In this document: in pieces, positions 33,719-44,945 of the stretch | How positions within the stretch are numbered: position 1 is the stretch's first letter | How the letters are laid out: each line of letters starts with the position of its first letter | From: Eutreptiella sp. 'Long Island Sound 2002' | Lineage: Eukaryota > Euglenozoa > Euglenophyceae > Eutreptiales > Eutreptiaceae | Reading direction: 5' to 3' | Length of the DNA: 64,000 bases | NCBI GenBank assembly: GCA_964036045.1 | Contig: OZ038383.1 | Span: forward strand, 7,084,430-7,148,429 | Notes under the pieces: generated by a model | Seen by the model: the letters and a program-made list of their open reading frames with translations, nothing else | Told to the model about the DNA's origin: nothing | Database searches by the model: none | Made by a program: the position numbers and the translations under genes

Positions 33719-36700
33719 ATGCCTGCCGAGCTGACCGAGGAGGCGACATGCACCGCCAGTGTGACCCTGAAGCGTGTGTGCGTGGGGTGCTACATCCTGG
33801 TCATGTTCGTCCTCATGTGCCGCCTCGCCCGTGGCGGCCGGCACCGGAGCAGCAAGGCGGAGCATGAGGAATGGCGCGCACGCGCGCAGGTGCCCCCCTC
33901 ATCCAAGGTATGTAAAGCATGTTTTAGGCTGTATTTACGTGTTTTTCACCCGATTTGGGTATTAGGTCCAGGGGGGGGGGGTCCTCCCAAGGCATTGGTA
34001 CACAACCTGCTTATGCAGTTTTTCACCCTATGCTGCTCAAAAATCGAAGTTTTCGAAACTTGTTTTTTTGATATTGTGACCACCCAAAATGACCATCCAA
34101 GCTATGTAAAGCATGTTTTAGGCCGTATTTACGTGTTTTTCACCCGATTTGGGTATTAGGTCGGGGGGGGGGGGGGGCTCCCAAGGGACGGGTGCACAAC
34201 CTGCCTATGCAGTTTTTCACCCCGGACAGCTCAAAAATGGAAGTTTTTGAAACTTGTTTTTGTGATATTGTGATCACCTAAAATGACCATCCAAGGTATG
34301 TAAAGCATGTTTTAGGCTGTATTTACGTGTTTTTCACCCTATTTGGGTATTAGGTCCAGGGGGGGGGGGGGGTCTCCCAAGGGATTGGTACACAACCTGC
34401 TTATGCAGTTTGTCACCGTGGGCAGCTCAAAAATCGAAGTTTTCGAAACTTGTTTTTCTGATATTGTGACCACCTTAAATGATCATCCAAGGTATGTAAA
34501 GCACGTTTTAGGCCGTATGTACATCTTTTTCACCCTATTTGGGTATCAGGTCCGGGGGGTGGGGGGGGGTCTCCCAAGGGATTGGTACACAACTTGCTAG
34601 TGCAGTTTTTCACCCTGGGCAGCTCAAAAATCGAAGTTTTCGAAACTTGTTTTTTTTGATACCGTGATCACCTAAAATGATCATCCAAGGTATGTAAAGC
34701 ATGTTTTAGCCGGTATTTATGTAGTTTCCACCCTATTTTGGGTGTGTGTTGCTCGCGGTAGATTCTCTGCGAGGTGGACTTGCCGAAGGCAATAGAATTT
34801 TCCTTATGGTGCACAATGTAGCAAAGTGAAGGTTACATGCAAATCCTCCCTGCGAAAAAATTTCCGACAGGGGGTGCTAGTTTTTTTGGGGGGGTACCCG
34901 GAGCGGGGGAGGGGGGGGGGTACAAAAAAAATTCACGCGAATTTTTTCCACCCCCCCCCCTTGGAAGGCGGGCCACCGGGCCGTTTCCATGTAGAGCAGT
35001 AGGGCTGCCACTGTGGAGTCCCCAAGGTTCCCCTCTAGTCGACACACCTAGGAATGTGCATTGACGGCCATTGGGTCAGCGGCTCGTGGCTACGAGTCTA
35101 GTCTCTGCCTGTAATCCCTGCACTGCCATGTCCCACGTGACTGTCCACCGTGGAGACTCCTCCCAGCCTTGGCTACTTCACAAGGTCCACTATCACGTGC
35201 GCTTGTGGGCCCAAGAAATGGTGTGCAACCCAGTTGCCAATCTCTATCCCACCAATCTCTTCGAGCATGCGATTGAGGAACATGAACTCTGCCCCACCTA
35301 GGGCTACATACTGTGTGATGAGCTCTTGGGCATGGCGGTGCGTATCCTTTGTCCCCGCCCATCCTTCTCATGGTAGGACCATGGCGTGAGGTGCCGGACA
35401 TTGGGTGGTGCCTAGCACCTGTGCAACCTCCTCATCTAGCAATTCTTGGCTATGGTGAGCGGCAACGTTGAAGGCATGCTACGGGACACCCCGAAAGACG
35501 TTCGCCAAGGGCCTTTGTTGGGCTTTAGGGGGGCAGCAACATATCACTATCATCCTGCAGTGAGTGATTTGCCGCTGGGAGCCAGGTCTGCTCCTACCAG
35601 CCAAATGGCGACCCTGAGCACTGAGAGGTCCCCCCACAGAAAGGCGCAAGCGGCCTTTCGCCCTTCCAGTGCAATGCCACAACTAGGCATGCAAGGTACC
35701 ACATACCATACCATACCATACCATACCATACCATACCATACCATACCATACCATACCATACCATACCATACCATACCATATAGCAGAGTCCCCCCCGGCG
35801 AATCCGAGGTTCTTCCTCGAAGGGGCCCACGAGCCCAGGGGACGCCACCGGGTTTTTTCGGCCAAGCCGGACGGAGCTCCCACCGGCGACCCCCCCCCGC
35901 ATGGGTGGGTGCACACAACAACCGCCAGCCCCCCCCCCCCCCTCAGCCCCCCCAAAAAGGGACTCCGGCGCGGAGGGTTGGGGATATAGTCCCATGCCGC
36001 GCGGCCATGAATCGACATGGCCCTACACCGGGTGATACACGCCAGCCCCCCCCCCCTCGCTCAAGAGGGGCCCCCGTCGTCCCCCGGGCAGGGAGCACCC
36101 CCCCCCCCCCCCTCAGGGAGCGGCCGCCCTCGGGGGCCCTCGCCCAGCCCCCGGAGGCCACTCGGGATTCGGCCCCGAGCCAGCACAGCCCTCCCGCCCC
36201 TCCCCCCCCCAGCCGCAGCCCCAGGGCCCGCCCGGTCTCCCCCGCGCCGGCCCACGCACTACCGGGACCCGGGCCTCGGAGCCCCGGTGCCCAGCCCCGC
36301 CCGCCCCCCCGGTATCCATCCGGCGGGGCCCGTCCCGGTCCGGTTCGGCCGCGAGGGGACGGTGCGGCACTCCCCCCGCCTCCACCAGGATTCGCCCCCG
36401 TGGATGATGCTCGGCGGGATTCGTCCCCGCCGAGCGGGGTGCGGGCCCCATCGCTGACCGCGGCCCCCAGCACCACGAGCGCCCCGGGCTCCCCGGCCGA
36501 CTTTGGCCAGCCCCAGCCGCTCCTCTGCCCCGGTCAGCCGCACGGTGGCGCTCGCGGCTGAGCTCACCGCACCCCCACCCCCTCGCGCGTACGCCCACCC
36601 TCACACTCACAGCCCCCCCCCCCCCCCCCCACGCGCTCGCCGCCACCCCGCAGCCACACTCGCGCCCGCCGCCCCTCCACGCCCCCCACCTCCTTTCACA

Positions 36701-39700
36701 GGTAGCCAACGCCACCGAGGTGTGCTGCCGTAGCCGCCGACGGGAAGACACGTGGCTGACAGAGGGCTTGCCGGAGCTGCGGCCCTCGGGGCTGATGGGC
36801 CCCGCGCCCCTCCCCGCGGGCCCGATCTACTTCCTGCAGTACCAGGGCCCGCCGGCCCTGTCCCGGGGCCCGGACGGCAAGTGGCAGAACAAGAGCCCCA
36901 TCTTCTGCATGACCGTGTCCACCGCGGCCCACTTCAACCTCAGCCTCGGGGTTCTGGGGCCGGCCGTGAAGATGAAGGACGAGAAAGGGGGCAAGGGGCC
37001 CGCGCTGCTGTCGTACCTCTCCCAGATCCCCAACGGCAGTCTCGTCATCTTCTACGACGCCCAGGACGTGTTCGTGCTGCGCGACACCGCCGCCATCCTG
37101 GAGGTCTCGGGGGGGGGGCATTGGGGTGCTGTGGTGCTGAGGCACAGGGTCGGTGGCTTTTCAGGGGGCGTGCAAGGGGGGGGGGGCGTCGGTCATCCCC
37201 CCCCCCCCAAAGGCCAATCAGATACCGGGGGCCCCCGAGGCCTTGTGCCCCCCCAAGGCCCGAGACAGGGGCACAGGACACGCATGCAAGCCACGAGAAC
37301 TCTCGCAGTATCGCCCAGGTTGGAGGTTAGTGTGTATCGAAAGGCCAAAACCGCAACAAATTTCTGGAAAGTTTTTCGAACTGCTTTCTACCAAATATGT
37401 ATTTTGTGCACGGAGGGGGTGCCCCACCCTATTTTTTCTTTTCGTGCCATGATGTTGTTATTGTGCATTGCCGGCCCTCGAGCACAGATCTGACCCTCCT
37501 GAAGGTTGGATGGGGCGTTGCGCCGATAACCGGGACGAAGGCGGACCGGCGCAGGCATACGTCACAACACCGATTGGCTGGACCAGGCAAAGGACAGAGC
37601 AGGGCCACGGCCAACCCCCCCTTCCGCCCCCTCTAAGTTGTGCGAAAGGGAAACTGCAGAAATCGAAAAAAACAAAAGCAAGAAAGAACAGTTCTTCCGG
37701 CGCTGAAGGTATGTAGGTGTATGCCATGATGTGTGCTCCCCTGTCTCCCTGCCCTTTCACCTTTTTCGTTGCAACGGTCCAGCTCTGCACCGTGTTGCGC
37801 CGTCTCTGCTGCAACCATTTGTATGTGGGATGGCATTCATCTTTGTTGTTCCCAACGCGCTGATCATGAGGTGTGTATGTTGGGGTACACAATTCATCGC
37901 CTCAGCCCTACAACTGGACCCCCCCCCCTGCACACGGTCAGGTGTCTATGTTCAAACGGGGTGCCCCTGTTGGTTATTCCTTGTGTAGCCTGCTCTGCTG
38001 TGTTCATTCTGTGGATTGTAATGTCAGAGTTCGCAGCCTGGCATCGGCAGAGAGGCTTAGTTGTCCAAGAGGGGGGTCAGCCGCCCCCCTCTCCTCGCCC
38101 TCCCTCCAAACGCTTGCCCCCGTGCCCCTTCCCCTCAAAACGCAGCCCCAGTCTGCCCGCATCGCCTGTGCCTTTCAATGCGCTGGACCAGATTGCTGAG
38201 ACCTTCGACCTGACCGACACCATCGTGTTCGGCGCCGAGCGCAACTGCTGGGCGTACCAGTTCTGCCGTACCTACCCCACGGCCCCGACGTCGTACCGCT
38301 ACCTCAACTCGGGGGCGTTCCTGGCGCGGAACGGGCCGCACTTCCGGGCGTTCATCGAGGCGTGGACCCGGTGCATCATGATGAAGGTGGACGACCAGAA
38401 CTGTGTGCACTGGTTCTACCACCGGCACCCCCGCGGGAGAATGTTCCTCGCGGGCGCGCCCTTCCGCATCGCGCTGGACCACCACTGCCGACTGTTCCAG
38501 ACGGGCTGGGGCACCAAGATCGAGGGGGGGCCGAAGGACAGAAGGTGCTGCCGCTTTGCCTGCCCTGCAGCGGTCACCTCATCAGACTCATGCCCCGGGG
38601 ATGGGGCAGTGGCGGTGGCACGGGCGCCCGCACGGCTGCACCCTCGGTGCTGCAAGTGCTGTCGCACGGCCTGTCGCGCGCTTGAGCGGCTGCAAAGGGA
38701 TGGATGGGGTGGCATGGGTTCCGGCCCCTTTTACAGGGGCCTCGGGGTGTGGGGGGTCGGGGGTTCGCATGGCGGATTGGGGGACATTGGGGGAGAGGGT
38801 TGGTTGGTTGGTTGCTGCCGCTATGTCCCGGCGCTACGCCAGGGCCCCCTAGGCTGCAGGCCACGGGCGGCAGGGGCTGCGTGACACGTCTCTCGCGTCC
38901 TGGCGAACCCTCCCCCCTCCCTGCCGGTGGTGTGATCGATGTGCGCCCCATGGTGTCGTGCTGGTGTCCGTTGGCTGGGGCGCCCCGTCGCGTTCTGCCC
39001 TGGGGGTGGGGTGGGAGCGGAGGCTCGCCCTCGGCACTGGCCCTAGCGCCCAGCCCCCCCCCCCCCCCCCCCGCGGGGCTCGCGCGTCCGTCCCGCTCCC
39101 TCCCGCTCCTGTCCCTTGTCGCTGGCACGGGCACTGGTCTGGGGCAGCTCTTTACACTGCCCACGGTGTCCGAGGGTCCCAGAGGACGCACCTCCGCGGC
39201 GCTAAGCCGGTCAAGTGCAGATGTTCTTCATGAGTTTGGTGAACCGCCCACTTGGGGGAGAGGGGAAGGGGCAATGGAACAGTACCTCTGTGACATTTGA
39301 AACCCGTGCAAGGGGACGGCCCCCCCAACCTGCAGCACTGGGTGGTCGAGGCTGCATTGGAAGATGCTGGAAACCCACCGGGAGTCTTCAGAGGGGTTCT
39401 GTGGTACGGGGGTGTAAGGGAAAGCCGTGTGCACAGCGGGTGCGCATACGACTGCACGTCGGGTCAGGGTCAAACAGTTCAGGCTGACAGGCTGTGGACG
39501 GGGCGAGTGTGCGCCTGCTATGTGCCCTATCAAAGCCCGGCAGCTCTTTTCTGCAACCACCTTTGCACTACATAGCAGCACCTGAGACCTCATTAATCCT
39601 GCCAATGATCACAATTGTGCCACCTGACACAACGTCCAAGACCGCAGTCACAACACCTAAGACAACATATGCACCACCCAACACTGCCAAAGACATCATT

Positions 39701-40250
39701 GAGAGTCGCATCATGCACTGTGCACACGCACTGTGGACGCGCTGCGCCCAGTCTGTACACACATTCAGCCGTTTTGGACCCAACCCGAAGGACACCCGGG
39801 TGACGGAGCATAGCTCAGCGGTGCAGGGGCCATTTTGACCTTCTTTTGGGACTGCAGAGCCAGGGACACCCTCACTGTGTGGGTGGTGTGCAAAAAAGTT
39901 CCATGAATCCATCAGAAGGAAGTCCGACACCGCTACCTCAAGCAGCCGGTCAAGCTCAAGTCAACGTCACCAAGTAGTCTTGAGGATCCATGGTACAGGG
40001 AGCACTGAGCCAGCTTTGTGTTGTTGTGTGGGACTTTTGGGAGGTTGGTTGTTGCGATGGTTCACCGGTGTTTGGTCCCCAATAGTCAGCATGGTGCGTG
40101 CGCCGTGGGCGTGGGGTGCAACACCCCCCCCAACCGGGAAGTGGGGAGCAGGCAGCAGGAAGGGCGCGTGAAGCAAGGAGCACGGAGTCGGATGTACCAG
40201 CGGGGAGCGCAGGCGAGGATGCAGGAAATAGGCAACTAGAACGAGCTCTC

Positions 40251-40284
<34 letters not shown>

Positions 40285-40523
40285 CCTTTCTCAGGTTTCA
40301 TCAATTCGATGGAGACACGCAGTGGGTGGAGGATCAGGTGCTCACAAATCCAGAGACCCAAACACGCCCAGCCTTTGTGCACTTCAACGGGGGGAAGCAG
40401 TTCATGAAGTACTATCACGACTTGCTGTACCCCGGGCTGACGTGGGAGGACCCCCGCATCAACAGCGTCCAATTCTGGGTCTGGGGGTATATGACCCCTG
40501 CCTCCGAACTGTGCGCGGCCTGA
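33719..40523 (+). CDS. PLOD-type glycosyltransferase with N-terminal signal anchor (four exons)
   Basis: Exons are 33719-33907, 36702-37103, 38192-38544 and 40295-40523. Donors are AAG|GTATGT, GAG|GTCTCG and AAG|GTGCTG; acceptors are TTTCACAG, GGACCAG and TTTCTCAG. All junction phases agree (0, 0, 2) and give 390 residues. Residues 20-37 are a single hydrophobic helix, making this a type II membrane protein of the ER or Golgi. Residues 127-350 match the glycosyltransferase domain of procollagen-lysine enzymes: FYDAQDVF (the D-x-x-D metal site, 182-185), FGAERNCW, RYLNSGAFLA (233-242), VDDQ (263-266), LDHHCRLFQ (292-300) and a final FVHFNGG. The lysyl hydroxylase domain found in animal PLODs is absent. 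Substrate is unknown; transfer to hydroxylysine or another acceptor is inference. The second acceptor has a weak pyrimidine tract. Confidence 0.85.
33900..34740 (+). repeat. ~195-bp tandem array in intron 1, beginning at the splice donor
   Basis: Units start at ATCCAAGGTATGTAAAGC (33900), ATCCAAGCTATG (34094), and again at about 34289, 34484 and 34682. The repeat unit includes the last seven exon bases and the donor itself, so three downstream units carry an intact copy of the exon-intron junction. Each unit also has a G-run of 9-15 bases after TATTAGGTC and the block CTCAAAAATCGAAGTTTTCG. Confidence 0.92.
35706..35780 (+). repeat. (CCATA)15 pentanucleotide microsatellite
   Basis: Fifteen perfect CCATA units lie in intron 1 of the glycosyltransferase gene. 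Purity suggests recent expansion. Confidence 0.98.
35885..36690 (+). repeat. C-rich low-complexity intron sequence
   Basis: Dense C-runs and CCCGCC/CCCCAG stretches occupy the 3' part of intron 1. Long open frames on both strands (for example 35446-36561) are proline-, arginine- or glycine-rich by-products of composition. Confidence 0.8.
37104..38191. other. intron 2 of the glycosyltransferase gene
   Basis: Contains paired G- and C-runs (37174-37208). It also holds a block TGAGGTGTGTATGTTGGGGTAC at about 37867-37888 that matches the end of the dispersed repeat at 7350-7372, so a fragment of that family sits here. Confidence 0.6.
38545..40294. other. intron 3 of the glycosyltransferase gene
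   Basis: Includes a C-run at 39054-39072, an 11-bp-period motif near 39714-39750 (GCACTGTGCACACGCACTGTGG) and a (TC)n tract at 40243-40290 that supplies the pyrimidine stretch of the acceptor. Confidence 0.7.
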
Positions 40524-40923
40524 GCCTGCGTTGGGTGCCGCAGGGGGGAAGGCCTGTGTGCACTAGAGGCGTTGAGGTCGTGAGTTCTCAAGACACGTTG
40601 CAATCGGCTATGGTCTTTCAGGCAACGAAACCGAGAAGGCGAGGGTCATTTCATGTTTGGTGCCATGTGGGGGAACATTGGGCGTGCTTCATGATGGTGC
40701 TTGCCTTCAGGGCTGGTTCACATGCCCCCTGGATCAGAATTGGGGAGAGGTGTGGGGGAGCGAGGGTTGGGTATGTGTCCACACACCATGTGCCCGAGGT
40801 CCCCCAGGCGTCGCAGGCGACCCTGTGCTGGTCCTGTCCGAAACAGACGCAGTGCAGCCTGTTACCTGGGGGCAGCGGGCCCCACACGGGCAGGCATTGG
40901 CCCACCACCGTGCACTAGCCGCG

Positions 40924-41184
40924 CCTGAGCGTTGCAGACCAGGCTACGACTTGGGGACCGCGCAGTGAGAGGCAAGCCCAAGCGATGGTCGCTGGACTGG
41001 CGTTATTGGCTCGGTCATCGCGTGCAGATGTGCCGTGCAGCCGGCAGGCACACTGCGTCTTGGCAGGTCTTGGCAGGGGCCGGTCCTGCTACTCTGAGGA
41101 CCGAGGGCCATGCGTGTGTGACAATTGGGTGTTCAACATTGGACCGCTGGGGGGGCCTCGCTACGGGTGGCCGAGGCAAGGCCA
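40924..41184 (+). repeat. ~260-bp duplicated segment, copy 1
   Basis: From TGAGCGTTGCAGACCAGG to GGCAAGGCCATC it is almost identical to 42699-42959 (one visible difference, GGCGTTATT versus GGCAGTATT). The two direct copies are about 1.78 kb apart. Their outer flanks differ and no target duplication is visible, so it is not a convincing LTR pair. Confidence 0.9.
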
Positions 41185-42698
41185 TCCCATTGCAACCCCC
41201 GGGTCTGTTAAGGACTTCACTGCGATCCTCAGTGCAATCCACCTTCGCATGGAGGGTCTCGCACACATGTTCGCATCGTTCGCTTGCCTGACGTGCCCGG
41301 CGGGGGTGAGAGCCGTGCCTCTGGGCACCGCTTCTTGTTCTGTGCGCCCGTTGGATGTGCTTGAGTCGGGGTTGTGGCGTGCCGTGCCTCATGCATTTTG
41401 GGGGGGGGGCGGGGGCGCTGGGCAATGCGCTTGGGGCAACGGCACCACAATCCATTTGCGTTGTCACTGGCCCACGCCCACCCCCAGACTGACTCCCACA
41501 CGGAGGATGGGGATGCGGCAGGGGGAAGCAACGACTGGCCCCGCCCAGCGATCCGGGGTGGGGGGGAGGGGGTGCACATCGGCGGCCGTGGGGCAAGAGC
41601 TGTGGCCGGGGCCAGGGCAGGGGCGGGGGGGGGGGGGGTCGGAGCCCGTTGTTTGAGGGGCGCAGGGGCCTGAGGAACGGGTTCCAAGGCAACGCCATCG
41701 TGGTCAATGAGACCCGCAGCGGGTGCCGAACATGTTGTGGCGTCCTTTTTTCTGCTGCCCTCCGGATGATCAGCAGGTGACATGCTGATCATCCGCCGGT
41801 GCGTGTCGGGGGGATGCAGGATTTGTCCCGATTCAGAACCGAATATCTACGACGATTTCCTTGCCCCCGGCCCAACCGCCTGGTCCTGCGCGGGGCGTTG
41901 CATTTTGGAACGCGGCCCAAACCCCCAGTTCTTCGTGCCCCAAAATATTTCAGGACCTTTCCGAATGGGAGCACAACCTGCAATTCCGATTTCGAATCCC
42001 CAAAATTCCATACAATTCCAAACAGCACGAGTGCGGGTTGTGCGGGCGCTGGTCTGGATGTGCTTGGCACGCCCTGCGCCACGTGTGCAGAGTGGTGGGT
42101 GGTGTACTACGTCTTTCTGCCATCTTTCATGTTGGGCAGGTCCGCACAGGGCAGGGTAACCAGCCCCCCCCCCCCCCCGATATGCCCTCCAACCGTTATA
42201 TTACCACCTTTGCCACAAAATGGCCTGCCACAAACCGCTTTTCCAAGCAACAGTATCAATTTGGGCAACCATTTGTGACTCCCTCCTTGCGCCCCCTGCC
42301 CCGTTCAGCGCATCGCTGGCTGCCAATTGTTGCTGTGCTTGACGATGGAAGGAGCCGAAGAAGACGGAGGGGGTGGGGAGTGGGGGGTGAGGAGGGAGAG
42401 GCGGCGATGGCACCCTCAATTTGCGTTGGACACCATAATCTGTGCTTTATGGTGCCCTGAACTGCGGATCAAGGGTGTCAGGGGCACTACAGACCGCAGA
42501 TTGAGGCCGCGCCCTCAGCCTGGCGTAGACCGATGTACTGACCTCTGTATTTTGTGGTACTCTAACACCCGTCGACTGCCTTTCAGGGTGTGCTGCCACC
42601 TCAATCTGTGTTTTGTGGTGTGCAGACCGCCCACCATAACGTTTCATTGTGCCCTGTCCGTCCAATCCATGCAAGAGAGATCCCAAAGGTCACGCGGT
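41185..42698. other. sequence between the 260-bp copies, no supported gene
   Basis: G-runs at 41399-41409 and 41626-41639 and a C-run at 42165-42178. A degenerate ~40-bp repeat containing CTGTG(C/T)TTTATGGTG / TCTGTGTTTTGTGGTG occurs three times at 42425-42620. Confidence 0.45.
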
Positions 42699-42959
42699 CT
42701 GAGCGTTGCAGACCAGGCTACGACTTGGGGACCGCGCAGTGAGAGGCAAGCCCAAGCGATGGTCGCTGGACTGGCAGTATTGGCTCGGTCATCGCGTGCA
42801 GATGTGCCGTGCAGCCGGCAGGCACACTGCGTCTTGGCAGGTCTTGGCAGGGGCCGGTCCTGCTACTCTGAGGACCGAGGGCCATGCGTGTGTGACAATT
42901 GGGTGTTCAACATTGGACCGCTGGGGGGGCCTCGCTACGGGTGGCCGAGGCAAGGCCAT
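42699..42959 (+). repeat. ~260-bp duplicated segment, copy 2
   Basis: Direct copy of 40924-41184; see that entry. After this point the two copies diverge at once (CATCATGTTCC versus CATCCCATTGC). Confidence 0.9.
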
Positions 42960-44132
42960 CATGTTCCGACCCCCCGGGTCTGTTTTGCCAGGAGATGTGC
43001 CGTCATAACTCTTGACTCTGAACCCTGCCAACAAAGGCCCGTTTTTTCCCCAGTCCCTGGGTAGCACGTATACTCAAGGCCTTCTTTAAAGACGGGCGCC
43101 GGTTGTTTTCCCTTTTGAATTAAGGCCCAACGCCAGGGACCGCTCTAGTTACCGTGAAACTGCTGTCGGTCACCCTTCAACTGCCGTCAGTTCCTCTCCA
43201 ACTTCCATTGGTTGCCCTCCTACCGTCGATCTGGGTTTGACGGCACCAGCAGCCTTTTTTTCTTTTGCTCTCAGGGACCACTCTGTGCATGATGTGAGAT
43301 GTGGTTAAAAATTAAGTCGTTTTCTTTGGTCTTTGGGCCTTCACAAACCGGTTCTGAGAAGCTATATGACTGTGTTGAATGACTAATGTGCTGGAATCGC
43401 TTGCAATTTGCGTGTGTATGTGTGTGTGTGTGTGTGTGTGTTCAGTATGGTGCTTTCCTTGTCACCTGCCATGTTCCCACCAGCCGCGGCTGGTGCGAGC
43501 ATCCATTCCTCCTCGGGGCCATGACTGAGTTGGTAATGAGACTGAATTCTGCATGCCTATCCCGTAAAAAATAGGGAACGACCCGAAATGCAGTTTGCCT
43601 AAGAACCAAAGTTTTGGTTAGAGTGGATAGCTGAGTGGCTAGATAGGCTATCTAGCCAAGCTGATCACCAGGTCGCTTCCTCCATAGTATCATCAGAAGA
43701 CAGTGTTCCCTCTTTTTTTTTGCCAGGGGGAGATCCTATCTTAAAGGCACTATGTAACAGGCCACAGCTGACAACTCACTTTCGCAGCCGACTCGTTCTG
43801 CTTACTGACAGCAAAACAAATGACGAGCTTTGGGGTTCCACCCTCACACAGTGTTGTCCATCGTGTTTTCCATATCCCTCTACAACCTTCACCGCCTTTC
43901 ACAAGCCCTCCACAATGCACTGAAAATAGGTCCCAACTTGCTTAAAAGCAGCCCAAAAATAGAAAAATCCTAAACCAAATGTCCTCTCTTCAACCACTCT
44001 CTACAATCAAATACACCTTGTTTATCCCTTTTTTTGCAATATTTGCGTAAATAGCTTCAACGGTTTTCAATATGAAGGTTTCCACCGTCAGAGATGTTTT
44101 TGTTATGTTGTTACGACCCACAGCAAGCCTAG
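42960..44132. other. intergenic, no supported gene
   Basis: Contains a (TG)n tract at 43411-43441 and short repeats of the CCGTC(A/G)GTTGCC type near 43150-43230. A GATAGCTGAGTGGCTAGATAGGCTATCTAGCC stretch at 43627 forms a hairpin but is not a convincing tRNA. Confidence 0.45.
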
Positions 44133-44134
44133 TA

Positions 44135-44943
44135 CCCTCCCCCCCCCGTGTCCAAGAACCACCTTGCGCAAGAACCAACCCCTGGTTCCGCGGTCAAATT
44201 CTCACATCACTTTTTTTACCAGGGTAGTGGGTTTTTCATGTTTCTGGTGGATGTAGGACAGCTATTCAGGTGTGCAGGACATCATTTCATGTGTGTTACT
44301 ACAGGTCCCCCCATCAGGGGGGACCCTATCAGTCACTCACAGGCGCACATGCCCCTTAAACCCCTCCCCCCTGCTCTCGACCCCTTCCCCGAAGCAACCA
44401 GCCCCTGACAAGAAACAAACAAACGTCAATTAAACACAGGGGGCCACTGACAGCACCACTTTGCAAATTTTATTTTTTCATTTTTGGTGCAGTCCCCATG
44501 CATTTTAACGTCCCAGAACCCAAGCCTAAGCCTAAGCCGAAGCCAGCTTCAAAGGCGACTGCAGCACCGAAGCCTGGCCCCAAGGGGCAGCACAGACAGG
44601 AATTCAGGATGGTGTATCACAGGAAGAAGGGTTTCACGTCTCAGCCAGTTGAACAGTAGATCATCCCATGCACGTTGGAAGGCACGCTACAGCCCAGTCA
44701 GCTGAGATTCACTCCTTTGGTGTTCATTTGTCAACGTGGTGAACTGTGGGAAAGGAGAGGGCATGCATGTCCCGGTGCAACGCGCCGGAAAATTTTTTTT
44801 CTGCGGTACGGGGTTGCCCACGGCTGTGCGCAAGAACCAACCCCTGGTTCCGCGGTCAAATTTAGGGGGAAAAGTGTGCGCAAGAACCGACCTCTGGTTC
44901 CGCGGTCAAACATTGCTGGTTCCTGGACACGGGGGGGGGAGGG
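44135..44943. mobile_element. 809-bp poly(C)-ended inverted-repeat element (group C)
   Basis: The left end is CCCTCCCCCCCCCGTGTCCA then AGAACCA. The right end is TGGTTCCTGGACAC plus 9 G, then AGGG. TA flanks both ends (44133-44134 and 44944-44945). The interior carries three copies of a 34-bp block (AGAACCAACCCCTGGTTCCG) at about 44169, 44831 and 44880, and a small Lys/Pro-rich ORF. Confidence 0.85.
44498..44659 (+). CDS. 53-residue Lys/Pro-rich peptide inside a transposable element
   Basis: ATG 44498 opens a 53-codon frame ending in TAG. It starts MHFNVPEPKPKPKPKPASK and ends with HRQEFRMVYHRKKGFTSQPVEQ-like sequence. Its tail matches those at 9811-9951 and 11430-11634, which lack an obvious nearby ATG. 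It may be the surviving C-terminus of the parent element's protein or a small basic peptide in its own right. No function is assigned. Confidence 0.4.
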   Translation: MHFNVPEPKPKPKPKPASKATAAPKPGPKGQHRQEFRMVYHRKKGFTSQPVEQ

Positions 44944-44945
44944 TA

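Noticed and set aside
35446-36561. 371-codon proline-rich open frame
   Set aside because: It runs through the CCATA microsatellite and C-rich intron sequence; frames on the other strand are equally long. Composition effect, and it lies inside a confirmed intron.
40924-42959. LTR retrotransposon with 260-bp LTRs
   Set aside because: No target duplication, primer-binding site or pol sequence between the copies, and the internal 1.5 kb is not coding.
43627-43690. tRNA-like hairpin
   Set aside because: It has a D-arm-like stretch and a CTATCTAG hairpin but no B box or acceptor stem.
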